From the NCBI GenBank assembly GCA_002049455.2, contig KV918866.1, forward strand, positions 160,202 through 224,201: a stretch of DNA of 64,000 nucleotides, read 5' to 3'. Below the pieces are notes generated by a model. It saw only the letters and a list, made by a program, of their open reading frames with translations, did not search any database and was not told the origin of the DNA. Shown here in pieces: positions 10,871-20,459 of the stretch. Positions within the stretch are counted from its first letter, which is position 1, and each line of letters opens with the position of its first letter. The translations under genes and the position numbers were made by a program. This DNA comes from Porphyra umbilicalis. Lineage: Eukaryota; Rhodophyta; Bangiophyceae; Bangiales; Bangiaceae.

Positions 10871-12829
10871 ATGGCGGATTCCGCCGCGATGGCGGTGGAC
10901 GTCGGCGTTGCCGGTGGCGGTGAGGCCATCGACGGGGCGCATGCCGCCGCGGGTGGCCATCCGGAAGTGGATTGCTCCGCGGACCCAGAGGTCTTGCGCC
11001 AGTTTCGGCCTCGCGGCTCGTACTACGTGCACGCCAACCCTGTAGAGGTGGTCGATGGGGTCCCGCGGGTCACCGACAACCGTCTGTACGAGATGTGCGT
11101 ACGCAATCGCGCTCGTGCGCACACGCGCCGTGTTTACGCTCACAACGAGGCGTTGCCCGACTTCATCGACGTGATGGCGCAAGCCGGGTTGCCGGACCAC
11201 GCGGGCGACCGCGTGGCCGAGGTCCATGGGGACCCGTACTTCGGGAACCAGGGACCTCAGCGTCGTGTATACGAGGTGATGTCGTTTTGCAACGAGGTCG
11301 TGCGGTACCAACTGCCGTTGCACCCGTTCCACCGCTTGGTGTACGCCAATGCGCTTATGTTCCCTGTGAAGGGTACAGAGTCGATCGAGGCAGCGGCCAA
11401 CTCGTTTTGTCGCTTACTGCGCAACTGGCCGAAGGCCGTCTTCCTCAAGAGGGCTCTCGCCGAGGACCTTTCGGTCCCGTTCGGGCACGACTCCGGTCTG
11501 GAGCCGTACCTCGAGCAGCTTGCGCTGGTGAAGCACGAGGAGAACTACAATGTCGAAGATGACCGCAGTCCGCGGGTCACCGGGTTGCCGAACCCCTTTC
11601 GGCTGCCGATGTTCCCATCCGACCACCGTCGGGCCGCTGACACGCGCTTCTTTTGCGGTCGCGAGTTGATGCCTACCGCGTGGGCGGCTGGATTTCTCCG
11701 TGCGCCACGGGCGTTCGACTTGTCCCGTTGGCTTCCGCCTATCCCGGACTGGGAGCCCCACACGGGGTTGTGGGTGGCGACCCCCGTGGTGGTGTCCTAC
11801 ATGGCGGACGCGTTGCGCAACGCCTACAGCTCCGTCTGGCAAGAGGTGTACTCCGAGTACTACTGCAACTTAGTTGCTGCGTGGGTTCACACCCTGCAGG
11901 AGGACAAGCTCTTCGTCCACTTGGACACGAAGACGCTTCGTCATTTCGACGCGTTGGATACGTCCAAGTTGAAGGACGCGCCCGACGGCGAGGCCAAGTA
12001 CGTCTTGTACGGCAAGATGCGTCAAGCCGTGACGGCGTTTCCCTGGCGGGAGGTCCTTAAGGACGTCGTCTGGCGCGACCGCGACTCCGGGGAAGCCCGG
12101 CAGGTGCGGGTCACGGTCGACCCGACCAAGGAATACGGCTTTTGCCTGCGCCACCCTTGTGTCGATTTCGACTGGGCGTTGGACCCGAACGCGCCACTCC
12201 CGATGGCTCGAATTACTTCGAACCATCTCGGGGTGTGGCGTCGTGGTCGTCGAACCTGGGCTCACGCCGTTGGCGACGCCCGCGAGGGCCGCTACCGCCC
12301 GCGTTCACCGCGGCGCGATCGTTCGCCCTCTCCGCCACGGTCGGTGGATGCCACTTGGCCGACCCGCGCGTCGTCAACCGCGGCGGTTGCCTTGTTTGGG
12401 TCGGCGCGCGCGCGCGATGTACGCGTTCGCGCGCCCCGCGGGGCAGCCTTGTCGGCGGTGGCTAGCGCCTGGGTCGAGCAGATCGCAGGCTTGCGTACCG
12501 CTGTTGAGCGCGCGGACGGGCGGGGTGTCGAGTCGGCTTTGTCCATTATTGGACATGCCGTGGCTCGCGCCGTTGACGGCGAGGCCAACTACGGGCGCTT
12601 CGCCCAGCACCTCGAGGCTATACAGCCAGAGGAGGAGGCCGCGCCGGCGCGCTTCAACGCGCAGAGCATCCTTGGTCGTCGGACCCACGAGGGCGGAGGC
12701 CCGTCGACGGGGGTTCCGCACTCGGCGCGCAACACGCGTGCGCGTAGTGTCTCGCAGGAGTCGGCGGCCAGTGTTGGCGCGAGCCGCGATTCCCGTCGGG
12801 ACTCGCGTCGTCGTGACGACGAGGAGTAG
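10871..12829 (+). CDS. Antisense accessory ORF of the gypsy element, unknown function
   Basis: 652 codons from ATG 10871 (MADSAAMAVDVGVAGG); the frame is open back to about 10556 through the 39-bp repeat but without an earlier ATG that I favour. It lies on the strand opposite gag-pol, inside the LTRs, and converges on the pol stop (143 bp apart). The first ~450 residues look globular, with many Trp, Tyr and Phe (QFRPRGSYYVHANP, FCRLLRNWPKAVFLKR, WQEVYSEYYCN). Then come an Arg/Ser/Pro-rich linker (RPRSPRRDRSPSPPRS), a second helical block (SAWVEQIAGLRTAVER) and a basic/acidic tail. No enzyme motif is recognised. Antisense ORFs are known in some plant Tat-lineage gypsy elements; homology to those is not implied. 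Confidence 0.75.
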   Translation: MADSAAMAVDVGVAGGGEAIDGAHAAAGGHPEVDCSADPEVLRQFRPRGSYYVHANPVEVVDGVPRVTDNRLYEMCVRNRARAHTRRVYAHNEALPDFIDVMAQAGLPDHAGDRVAEVHGDPYFGNQGPQRRVYEVMSFCNEVVRYQLPLHPFHRLVYANALMFPVKGTESIEAAANSFCRLLRNWPKAVFLKRALAEDLSVPFGHDSGLEPYLEQLALVKHEENYNVEDDRSPRVTGLPNPFRLPMFPSDHRRAADTRFFCGRELMPTAWAAGFLRAPRAFDLSRWLPPIPDWEPHTGLWVATPVVVSYMADALRNAYSSVWQEVYSEYYCNLVAAWVHTLQEDKLFVHLDTKTLRHFDALDTSKLKDAPDGEAKYVLYGKMRQAVTAFPWREVLKDVVWRDRDSGEARQVRVTVDPTKEYGFCLRHPCVDFDWALDPNAPLPMARITSNHLGVWRRGRRTWAHAVGDAREGRYRPRSPRRDRSPSPPRSVDATWPTRASSTAAVALFGSARARDVRVRAPRGAALSAVASAWVEQIAGLRTAVERADGRGVESALSIIGHAVARAVDGEANYGRFAQHLEAIQPEEEAAPARFNAQSILGRRTHEGGGPSTGVPHSARNTRARSVSQESAASVGASRDSRRDSRRRDDEE

Positions 12830-12971
12830 CGAGGTTCACTGCTCAGTGACTTGCTCGGTTGACCCCGGTGGGGGGGTGGGGTTGACAATGTCGGGGTCTT
12901 ACGCCTTTTTAGGGTGTTGATGTTTCTTCGTCTTGTTGTTGTTTGTCGTTTGACATGTTCGTATCCACTTC

Positions 12972-15900
12972 TCAGTTTTTCTGTTTATCGTCATAGCGAT
13001 GAAGGATGTGGCAGGCCATCATGGCCCATGTTGTGGGATTTGTATCCCTTGAGTCTGCTGATAAAAGCACTTCGTACTCGAAACATGCACGTATGGCAGT
13101 AGCGTACCAACTGGCGTTGGTCCATTGTGGTATTACCACGGTTGCTTCTTCTGTGGTTGTTACCAAGCGTCGAAGGACTGAGTCCAAGTGTTGCACCGGA
13201 GGTACCAGAAACCCGTTGGGGAGCACTGGTACGGGGGGATCGCTCCCGATGAGTGTCGCCTGTGCGGATTTCGGCCACACATATGTGTACGGGCCGTAAA
13301 CACGGTTCAGCCGAGAGAAATGCCGCAAGGCAAGTTGGGGGTCATACGCAAAGTTGCGCGTCATGGACGGCAGAGTGGACTTGAGCCACGCCACAGGAAT
13401 TACTTCCTTAATTGCAACATTGGTACTTGACTCTGTCCAAGAGACATCGGCATGGATAACTCCGTCACTGGTGACATGGACATGTTGGATAGTGGGTATC
13501 CACGTGGAGTCCACGACGATGTTGGCCACGGTTGTGAGCCCGGCCTGTCGGCGACTTCGTCGCGTTGGCGTTTGCCACTCGTACCCCGGTACATGCTTCT
13601 TCTTCTTTCGAAGGAAACGCACCACCAGGTTGCGGGGGAGGTTCTCCAGGGGTTCCCAGGTGTCGTCTTTCGACCCGTAGTCGAACCAGCGCACCTTAGC
13701 GCTATAGGTGTCACCCGTCTGGCGTAAGCCTAGGAGTTTGTCGATCACATACTCATCGGCAGTTGCCGGGGTTGACTTGCGTTGGTCTAGACCATCTAGC
13801 AAGGGGTGCGGAACCTTGTCCGTCGTCGTTGGACGAGGAGCGGGGGTGACATGGTCACTGCTGACGCGTTTCTCCTCGCCGTCAATGTCAATGACAAACG
13901 TGGAGGCGTCCGCGTCCGCGTCGCCGACCACGAAGGGTCCAATGGCTTTGCTTTGCAGCTTGTTTTGCCGATCGTGGTTGGTCGTGTATACGTAGTCGCC
14001 GATCTTGACGTCCGCATTGCGGGTTGCGACCCGATGGTCAAAGGTACGTTTGTAACGTTGTTGCGTCTTACGCAAGGCCTCGACCACGATGGGGATCTGC
14101 TTGCGCAGGCGGGCCATGAACTCGCGCTTGCGAGCTAGGGGTGACCCATCCTTGAGCGTTCCCTTATTGGTAAGCGGAGTGCCCGGGGGCAAGTTTCGAA
14201 CCGTGAGGTTGGGGATCCGCCTTGGGATAACAAGCTCAAATGGGGCGATGCCCGTCGACCGATGTGGTTGGCTATTATACGCCATGGTGATTACCGGGAG
14301 TAGCTCATCCCATCGTGATGGGTCGTCGGCGACGTAGTGTCGCAGCTGCGTAGCCATGGTACGGTTGTACCGTTCAACTTGCCCATTGGTTTGGGGATGA
14401 TACGCCGTGGTGCGAACCGTTTCAATGCCAAGCATTTTCATCACAGCGATGAAGAAGTTCGACATGAACTGGGGCCCTTGGTCCGATAGGATTCGGTCCG
14501 GTGGCCCGTAGGCTGACACCCACGCGTCGATGATGGCTGACGCCACTGACATAGCCGTGATTCGCCGCAAGGCGACGCACTTGGTGAGCTTGGCGAAGCG
14601 GTCGGTGATAACCAAGATGAAGCGGTTGCCCTTCTTGGAGGCCGGGATGGGCCCAAAGATGTCAACGGATAGCTCCGTGAGAGGCTCGGTAGCCTGGAAC
14701 AGGGTCAAGGGCGTGGTGTGTCGCCGCAAGGCGAGGCGGTTTTGCGCACACGTTGTGCATTTGGTGATGGTCGAATGAATATCCGTCACCATTGAAGGCC
14801 AGTAGTATGCCTTGCGCATGGTGTAATACATCCGGTTCATACCAGGATGGGCGGCCACGGTTGCGTGGTGCTCGAGGGTCAACACGCGTTCGCGTAGCGA
14901 CTTTGGAATAACCAGTTGATTGCCGAAAGGCGCACGGCGGTACAGAGCGTGATGCTCATCGCGGAAGAAGGCCTTGGCCGTTCCGCGCTCCACGCGAGTG
15001 GACATCTCGACGCAAAAGTCGTCTGTTTGTTGTGCTTCGACAACATCGTCGAACTCCACCGGTTCCGGTGTGTCGGTACCCGTGTACCTCCCCGTTCTTA
15101 AGCCGTTGGCCGTCTCGGCCAATGCCAGACAAGGTATATCATCATGGATATCCTCTGGCGGAGCCACCGTAGAGGCGCGCGACAGGAAGTCGGGCAAGTG
15201 GTGCGATGCACCTGGTTTATAAACCATATCGAATGTGTATTCGGAGAGGCGAAGTCGCCATCGCATCAAGCGTCCGCTTGAGTCGGTGGTGCTGTAGATC
15301 CATCTAAGTGCTTGGTGATCCGTTCGGATGAGGAACCGTCGTCCGTCGAGGAAGTGCCTCAACTTGAGGACAGCCCACACAACGCCGAGGCATTCTCGCT
15401 CCGTGGTGGAGTAGTTTTGCTCTGCAGCAGTGAGTCCTCGGCTCCAATACCCGACAGGGTGAAGCAGTTCGCCCGGCTCCTCTTGGAGGAGGGTACAACC
15501 AACTTGGTCGGCGCTTGCGTCCACGTCAACGACGAGCTTCCGATTGGCCTTCGGCAAGGCGAGTACCGGTGGGCACAACAGTGCGTTGCGAAGGTCCTCG
15601 AAGGCGGCGATAGCCACGTCCGTCGGTGGTGGTAAATCCGGTGGGATCTCGGCCCTAGTCAGGGCGTTCAGGGGCTTTGCTCGTTTGGCAAAGTCTTTGA
15701 CAAACCGTCGATAGACGTTGCACATTCCCAAGAAGCTTTTCAGCTGGGTCTTTGTGGTTGGGAACTTGGCATGCTTCAGAGCATCCACGTTCTTGTTGTG
15801 CACGTGCAGTTGCCCGGGGCGGACAATGTGTCCTAGGTACTCGACCTCATCGGAGAACCACGTACACTTTTCCAAGTTGAGGGTGACCCCGGCTTCACGG

Positions 15901-17435
15901 AGACGGTGAAGAACCGTGTCAACGTCTTTGACGTGTTGTTCCGCGTTGGCGGAGAAGATGATGACATCGTCTAGGTAGACAAGGCATATCTGCCACTTCA
16001 AACCCGAGAGGATAATATCCAACGCGCGCTGAAAGGTAGCGGGCGCGTTCGTCAAGCCGAAAGGCATGGATAACCAGTGGTATATACCACAGTGCGTCGT
16101 GAACGCCGTCTTCTCTTGGTCGTCCTTGCGTAAGGGTACTTGCCAGTACCCCGCGGTGCAGTCGAGGGACGTAAACACCTGGGCATCTCCCAAGGAGTCG
16201 AGGCAGTCCTCCATCCGCGGCAAGGGATAAGCATCCTTCTTGGTGATGTTGTTTAACCGACGATAGTCGACACAGAATCGGGCCTGGCCGTTCTTCTTTG
16301 GTACAATTACCACGGGGCTTGCCCAAGCACTATGGCTAGGGGCAATGACGTTGAGCTTCAACATCTTGTTGATCTGATCAGCGGTGATCTGCCGTTTGAA
16401 CGGCCCGGTGCGGTAGGGTTGGGCCCGTATGGGCAGAGCGTCGGGAGGAGTGACGATGGCGTGCTCCGTAGCACGGATGACGCCAAGGGTTCCATCCCAC
16501 ATAGACGAATGCGTCTTAAGCATGTCTCGAATCTGCTTGTGCAGGTACTCGGGTGCCTCACTGAGGTCGAGGTCCTCGAGTGGGTCACGACTCGCGTCGT
16601 CCGATGAGTTATCGGTTCCACCCTTTGGGGTGTTGTCATCCAAGACGGCGGAAAGCATCGGCCCTTGGTAGGGTTCCGCAAACCCCAAGGTAGAGTTCTT
16701 GCGAACAATGACTTGGTCCTTGCCGAAGTTGCATAACTTGACCAGGAATGGTTCGTCCGGTTTGACGATGGCGATGCCGCGGGCGACTGCCATGGACTTG
16801 TGTCGGCACAACCGAATGTTCGGTGTGATGGTAACCATACCAGGCGTGTCGCACGTGGCCATGATCCACTCCTCCTTGTGTCCGTTGACACGCACCTGTT
16901 TGCAGGCTCGAACCCGAGCGGGTTTATCTTGCCAGTGGCGGTCCCACGCGCTGTCGTTAAGACAAGCTAAGATCGGCGTTGGCCGAGGTTGCTCTTCCGT
17001 GCATCGCACGTGCTCTTGCCAGACGATCTTGCGCAAGCGCGGCAGAATGCCCTCCATGTTTTGTTCAATGAACTCGGTGCCAAGAATGCACGGGACTGAC
17101 AAGTTGTCGGCAACGAGGAATCGGTCAAATAGACGCACACCTCCGGTGTCTACATACAGATGTATGGCATACTTCGTCACAAGACGATTGTTGTTTGCAT
17201 CTCGGATGCGCGGAAGCGTAGTCAACTCTTCGGCGTAAGCCATCCAGTTCGAAGGGAGAACACTAGTTCGCACTATGTTCACCCCGGCGCCCGTGTCTAA
17301 GACAGTGCGGCAACTTCGCATTACGCGCAGGCTTGGGCCTAACGTGGCTGCGATCTCATAGTGCCGAAGGGCACGACGTAAGAGTCTTGTCACCGTACGC
17401 TTTCGCGTTCCGCCGGGCAACCCCAAGTCGGGCAC
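12972..17435 (-). CDS. pol: Gypsy Pol: protease, RT, RNase H, integrase, chromodomain
   Basis: 1487 residues counting from 17435 (a GTG; the frame is open further upstream, overlapping the end of gag). Visible in order: aspartic protease DTGA at 47-50; reverse transcriptase with FCVDYRRLN near 387 and YLDD at 487-490; RNase H with D637, D639 and D706; integrase zinc site H856/H857, H863, C893, C896; integrase triad D925, D985, E1021, giving D-x35-E; chromodomain about 1227-1275 (DEYVIDKLLG, WEPLENL). This makes it a chromovirus, whose chromodomain usually steers integration to marked chromatin. About 200 residues follow the chromodomain, which is unusually long. No internal stops or frameshifts. 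Confidence 0.97.
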   Translation of the reverse strand: MPDLGLPGGTRKRTVTRLLRRALRHYEIAATLGPSLRVMRSCRTVLDTGAGVNIVRTSVLPSNWMAYAEELTTLPRIRDANNNRLVTKYAIHLYVDTGGVRLFDRFLVADNLSVPCILGTEFIEQNMEGILPRLRKIVWQEHVRCTEEQPRPTPILACLNDSAWDRHWQDKPARVRACKQVRVNGHKEEWIMATCDTPGMVTITPNIRLCRHKSMAVARGIAIVKPDEPFLVKLCNFGKDQVIVRKNSTLGFAEPYQGPMLSAVLDDNTPKGGTDNSSDDASRDPLEDLDLSEAPEYLHKQIRDMLKTHSSMWDGTLGVIRATEHAIVTPPDALPIRAQPYRTGPFKRQITADQINKMLKLNVIAPSHSAWASPVVIVPKKNGQARFCVDYRRLNNITKKDAYPLPRMEDCLDSLGDAQVFTSLDCTAGYWQVPLRKDDQEKTAFTTHCGIYHWLSMPFGLTNAPATFQRALDIILSGLKWQICLVYLDDVIIFSANAEQHVKDVDTVLHRLREAGVTLNLEKCTWFSDEVEYLGHIVRPGQLHVHNKNVDALKHAKFPTTKTQLKSFLGMCNVYRRFVKDFAKRAKPLNALTRAEIPPDLPPPTDVAIAAFEDLRNALLCPPVLALPKANRKLVVDVDASADQVGCTLLQEEPGELLHPVGYWSRGLTAAEQNYSTTERECLGVVWAVLKLRHFLDGRRFLIRTDHQALRWIYSTTDSSGRLMRWRLRLSEYTFDMVYKPGASHHLPDFLSRASTVAPPEDIHDDIPCLALAETANGLRTGRYTGTDTPEPVEFDDVVEAQQTDDFCVEMSTRVERGTAKAFFRDEHHALYRRAPFGNQLVIPKSLRERVLTLEHHATVAAHPGMNRMYYTMRKAYYWPSMVTDIHSTITKCTTCAQNRLALRRHTTPLTLFQATEPLTELSVDIFGPIPASKKGNRFILVITDRFAKLTKCVALRRITAMSVASAIIDAWVSAYGPPDRILSDQGPQFMSNFFIAVMKMLGIETVRTTAYHPQTNGQVERYNRTMATQLRHYVADDPSRWDELLPVITMAYNSQPHRSTGIAPFELVIPRRIPNLTVRNLPPGTPLTNKGTLKDGSPLARKREFMARLRKQIPIVVEALRKTQQRYKRTFDHRVATRNADVKIGDYVYTTNHDRQNKLQSKAIGPFVVGDADADASTFVIDIDGEEKRVSSDHVTPAPRPTTTDKVPHPLLDGLDQRKSTPATADEYVIDKLLGLRQTGDTYSAKVRWFDYGSKDDTWEPLENLPRNLVVRFLRKKKKHVPGYEWQTPTRRSRRQAGLTTVANIVVDSTWIPTIQHVHVTSDGVIHADVSWTESSTNVAIKEVIPVAWLKSTLPSMTRNFAYDPQLALRHFSRLNRVYGPYTYVWPKSAQATLIGSDPPVPVLPNGFLVPPVQHLDSVLRRLVTTTEEATVVIPQWTNASWYATAIRACFEYEVLLSADSRDTNPTTWAMMACHILHRYDDKQKN

Positions 17436-17440
17436 CCGGC

Positions 17441-19087
17441 CTAGACGTTTTTCGAGTCGTCCACGGCGTCGGCCGGATGCTCGACCTCGTCTTCCTCGAC
17501 GTTACCGTCGGCAAGGGCATGAACGCCGATAGGCGGTTGCCGACGCTCGCGGGGGCGATAAGGCTCGGCACACTGTGCGGCGAAGTGCCCCGGCTTGTTA
17601 CAGTTGTAACAGATGTCAGCCCGATTGGCTTGGGGGACGGCGGCCCGAGGGGGCGGCGAGGTGCGAACCGGTGTGAATGGTCGTTCCGTCGTCGTCCGCT
17701 GGTCTTGTGTCGCGTAAGCGACTTTGATCGCCGTTGGGCGGGTAATCTTGAGTTGCAAACGCAACTTGTTGGTGCCGTCCCAGTACATCTGGGCGGTGGC
17801 GACCGTCTCGGACAGGGTTCGGTCGGGGAACTGGGCGTTCAGTACCCGGACGTGCGCTTGCACAAGGTCCGAAAGACCAGTGATGAGGACGTCCTTAACG
17901 TCCTGGATGTCGAACAAACCGTTCAGGAGGTCGCATTGCGTTTCCACGCGATGACCAAAGGCCGTGGGCGCCTCGTTGTCATGTTGCTTCATCGTAATGA
18001 TGTCTTGATAGGCGTTAGCCATGGTTGCGTGTGTCGCATACTTCGAAAGAAGCCAGTTGACGGCATCTCCGTAGGTACGGATGGCGTAACGCTTGCGTCC
18101 GAGGGTGCTTTTAAGCGCGCCGGAGAAGGCCATCTTGGCGTTGCCGGCTAGTCGAAAGACCATAAGCGGAAGGGCTTGACCGTGCGTCAGCCCAGCCGCG
18201 TCGCACGCGCGGCGAAATGTCGTCAAGAACGTGAAGATGCCCAAGGGCAGGGCTCCCGTGAATGGCTGTTGCCCATGGAACGCTCCGTCCAAACGTTTGT
18301 TGAGGCGGTGCGACCGCTGTGCCTCTTTAGGCGTATACGTCAGTTGACGGCGGATCAGGAAGTACGTCCTGTAGTCCAGGAGTGTCTTGAAGCGGCTATT
18401 AGCCGGGCGGATCACCTTGATCCTATCGGCTTTTTCAAGTCGCTCCTTCCGTTTGGTGGGGGGCGCGGGGCGCTTGCGCGCGGCCGCGTCCGACTCGCTC
18501 GAGCTTTCGCTCGGCGAGGACCCACTTGGGGGCGACGGCGGGTGTGGGGGCCCGTGGCCATCGTCCGAAGAGGACGTGTCCGTCGCGTTGGGGTTGTCGT
18601 CGTCTGACGACGTCGGGCTTGACCCAGACGCGGAATCGTCGGAAGATGAGGAAAGCGCGGCGTTAGCCGGAGCGTCCTTGCGGACGGACTTGTCCTTGAT
18701 CACCTTGCTCGTCTTCTTGACGTCCTTGGTCTTGTCGCCCGACTGGCGGCGAGACTTAGCCACACGGCGTTCCTCCTCATGGGAGTCGACCTTGCGCAGG
18801 GCCTCGACGTCGTCGACCAACTTGTCATTGGCTCGCGCCAGAGACTCGTTAGTCTGTTCTTGGGCCGTTAGGCGTCGCTGAAGTGCTTCAACGGCCGCCT
18901 TCAGGCTCTCCACCACCTGCATCTGCCCAGAGGCGGCTTGATCCGCAGGGATGGGAGGAGTTGGAGCACCGTCCGTTGGGGCGTCGGAGGCAGCAGGAGT
19001 GCCTTGTCCTCCGCCCGGCGGCCGGTAGCCAGATGGCAACTTGCCGTCTCTGGCTCGCCGAGTGCCGCCGGTACCACCAGTAGACAT
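17441..19087 (-). CDS. gag: Gypsy Gag polyprotein with CCHC knuckle
   Basis: 548 residues from ATG 19087 (MSTGGTGGTRRARDG). An N-terminal low-complexity region leads to a likely coiled coil (VESLKAAVEALQRRL to about residue 100), a basic stretch, and a long Ser/Asp-rich acidic region. A conserved retrotransposon Gag-like core follows (YGDAVNWLLSKYATHA; LITGLSDLVQAHVRVL). The single zinc knuckle C-x2-C-x4-H-x4-C (CYNCNKPGHFAAQC) is at about 493-506. Gag forms the particle and binds the genomic RNA. The stop is at 17441-17443; pol is in the -1 frame and open across this point, so Pol is probably made by frameshifting. Confidence 0.95.
   Translation of the reverse strand: MSTGGTGGTRRARDGKLPSGYRPPGGGQGTPAASDAPTDGAPTPPIPADQAASGQMQVVESLKAAVEALQRRLTAQEQTNESLARANDKLVDDVEALRKVDSHEEERRVAKSRRQSGDKTKDVKKTSKVIKDKSVRKDAPANAALSSSSDDSASGSSPTSSDDDNPNATDTSSSDDGHGPPHPPSPPSGSSPSESSSESDAAARKRPAPPTKRKERLEKADRIKVIRPANSRFKTLLDYRTYFLIRRQLTYTPKEAQRSHRLNKRLDGAFHGQQPFTGALPLGIFTFLTTFRRACDAAGLTHGQALPLMVFRLAGNAKMAFSGALKSTLGRKRYAIRTYGDAVNWLLSKYATHATMANAYQDIITMKQHDNEAPTAFGHRVETQCDLLNGLFDIQDVKDVLITGLSDLVQAHVRVLNAQFPDRTLSETVATAQMYWDGTNKLRLQLKITRPTAIKVAYATQDQRTTTERPFTPVRTSPPPRAAVPQANRADICYNCNKPGHFAAQCAEPYRPRERRQPPIGVHALADGNVEEDEVEHPADAVDDSKNV
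17447..17453 (-). promoter_or_regulatory. Candidate -1 frameshift heptamer between gag and pol
   Basis: On the minus strand the last gag codons read tcg aaa aac gtc tag, containing GAAAAAC, four bases before the stop. Pol lies in the -1 frame relative to gag and is open there. AAC in the A site can re-pair as AAA. The P-site match is imperfect (G rather than A at the first position), so the assignment is tentative. Confidence 0.4.
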
Positions 19088-19297
19088 ACTGGGACCTGAA
19101 CAAGTGTTCCGACTTGGCTTACGCCCTGCGCGCCAACGTCGGAGATCTCAACCGTGATGCCCCCGGCACCACGCCCACAAGTCGATGGCTTACGCCCCGC
19201 GCGCCAAGCGACCGTATCGACACCGTCACAATGCCACGAGGCAGCGAGAAAGTTCTCGGGGACACCGTGCCGCGAGGCACGATGAAGGCGAGGGTAT

Positions 19298-19314
19298 CCC
19301 CTGCTGCTCCACCA
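19298..19314 (-). promoter_or_regulatory. Putative tRNA primer-binding site
   Basis: Two bases inside the 5' LTR the minus strand reads TGGTGGAGCAGCAGGGG. It starts with TGG as required to pair with a tRNA CCA end. It is not the common initiator-Met site, and I do not assign the tRNA. The same sequence follows the third LTR at 59607. Confidence 0.6.
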
Positions 19315-19316
19315 AA

Positions 19317-19709
19317 TGTGGTATTAATAACGTTAGTTCAATTACCAGTGTACTGAGACCGACCGTAGCCAAGCAATAAAGCGAGTTCTATCGCCGTCGC
19401 GGCGAGGAAGAAGACCTTTTGTTGGAGGGCATCCGATGGGGAGCCGGGTGGTGCCCACGACGGCGACCCCGGACCCACGGTGATTTAATACAAACAACGG
19501 CACTGGTCGATCGACCATCCGATCAAGCGATCGTAATGAGTGCCGGCAGACAGATAAGACAGGCAAGCAAACTAGCAATAAAAAATAAACAATGCGGAAG
19601 TAACCCCCCAAAGGGCGTGCCACAAGCCGAGTCACACACATCCGTGGATTCGGCCAGTCAAGGGGGCTACTCGTGGCTAATTGCCAATTGGTAGCAGAGA
19701 TATGCTACA
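19317..19709 (-). repeat. Gypsy 5' LTR (right copy)
   Basis: 393 bp; reads TGTAGCATATC to AATACCACA in element orientation. It is followed on the host side by target duplication aagcc. The promoter for gag-pol should lie here; I could not place a TATA box with confidence. Confidence 0.95.
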
Positions 19710-19813
19710 AAGCCCATACGTCAACAGAAATGTTACACAGCAGCAGCAGAAGACTGTGACTGCGAGGTGTGCAGAAAATACATAGTCGATGTTATCCACC
19801 ATTGCGTCCTTCA

Positions 19814-20278
19814 TCCAGTGAGAGTCATAAAAGCACGAGACGTGCTCAGAATCGTTTTCTGACAGCGGGAGCGTGCTCAGCGACCCTGAGTTACCCGGTG
19901 CAGTATAGGGGGAGCTCCCAGTTCGGTGTGTTTCGTGCTGCCGCATGCCCCCCAACATCTTGGTCGTGGTCACGGAGGGGGGTCGGAAAACGCCCCGGCC
20001 CGTAACTCTGGCTGTGGTGGTCCGTTTGTGACGCCCGTGGGTGCAAAATGCTGCGCTAGGTACGTCTATGCTCGAACCGCAGTGTTGCACACCCGGCCGC
20101 TGCTCAGAAAAAAGATAGTCAATGGGCCCCCCCGTTTGTGTCTCTTTTCCAGTGAGGGTCATAAAAGCGCGAGACGTGCTCAGAATCGTTTTCTGACAGC
20201 GGGAGCGTGCTCAGCGACCCTGAGTTACCCTGTGCGGTGTAAGGGGCGCTCCCTCATCGGTGTTTTTCGTGCTGCCGC
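19814..20278 (+). repeat. Two direct copies of a ~130-bp block, 335 bp apart
   Basis: Copies at 19814-19944 and 20149-20278 share ccagtgag, tcataaaagc, gagacgtgctcagaatcg and cagcgggagcgtgctcagc, roughly 88-90% identical by eye. They lie downstream of the transposase pseudogene and may be part of its element. No gene is seen between 19715 and 20459. Confidence 0.75.
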
Positions 20279-20459
20279 TCGCTCGCCGTCATCTCGGTTT
20301 TGGTGTGAGAGCAAGTGCTGCTACGTCCCCGGGTGGTTTAGTTGTCTGTGTGTTTTGGTGATGGACCGGTGTTGTGTCTGAGGTGTCGGACGTTGTCCTC
20401 GTTTATGGCGCCTGTGGCATAGCAGGTGACGTGTGTGGAGATGGAGAACTTGTTACAGT

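Larger units (their letters stand above)
9462..19709 (-). mobile_element. Full-length Ty3/gypsy chromovirus with an antisense ORF
   Basis: Direct LTRs of 393 bp (9462-9854 and 19317-19709) differ at about three positions. They begin TG and end CA in the minus orientation, except the last base of the left copy. A 5-bp target duplication aagcc flanks the element (9457-9461, 19710-19714). Internal order on the minus strand is primer-binding site, gag, pol (protease, reverse transcriptase, RNase H, integrase, chromodomain). Between pol and the 3' LTR lies a long plus-strand ORF (10871-12829). High LTR identity and intact frames point to recent insertion and possible activity. A truncated relative lies at 59214-60148. 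Confidence 0.95.
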
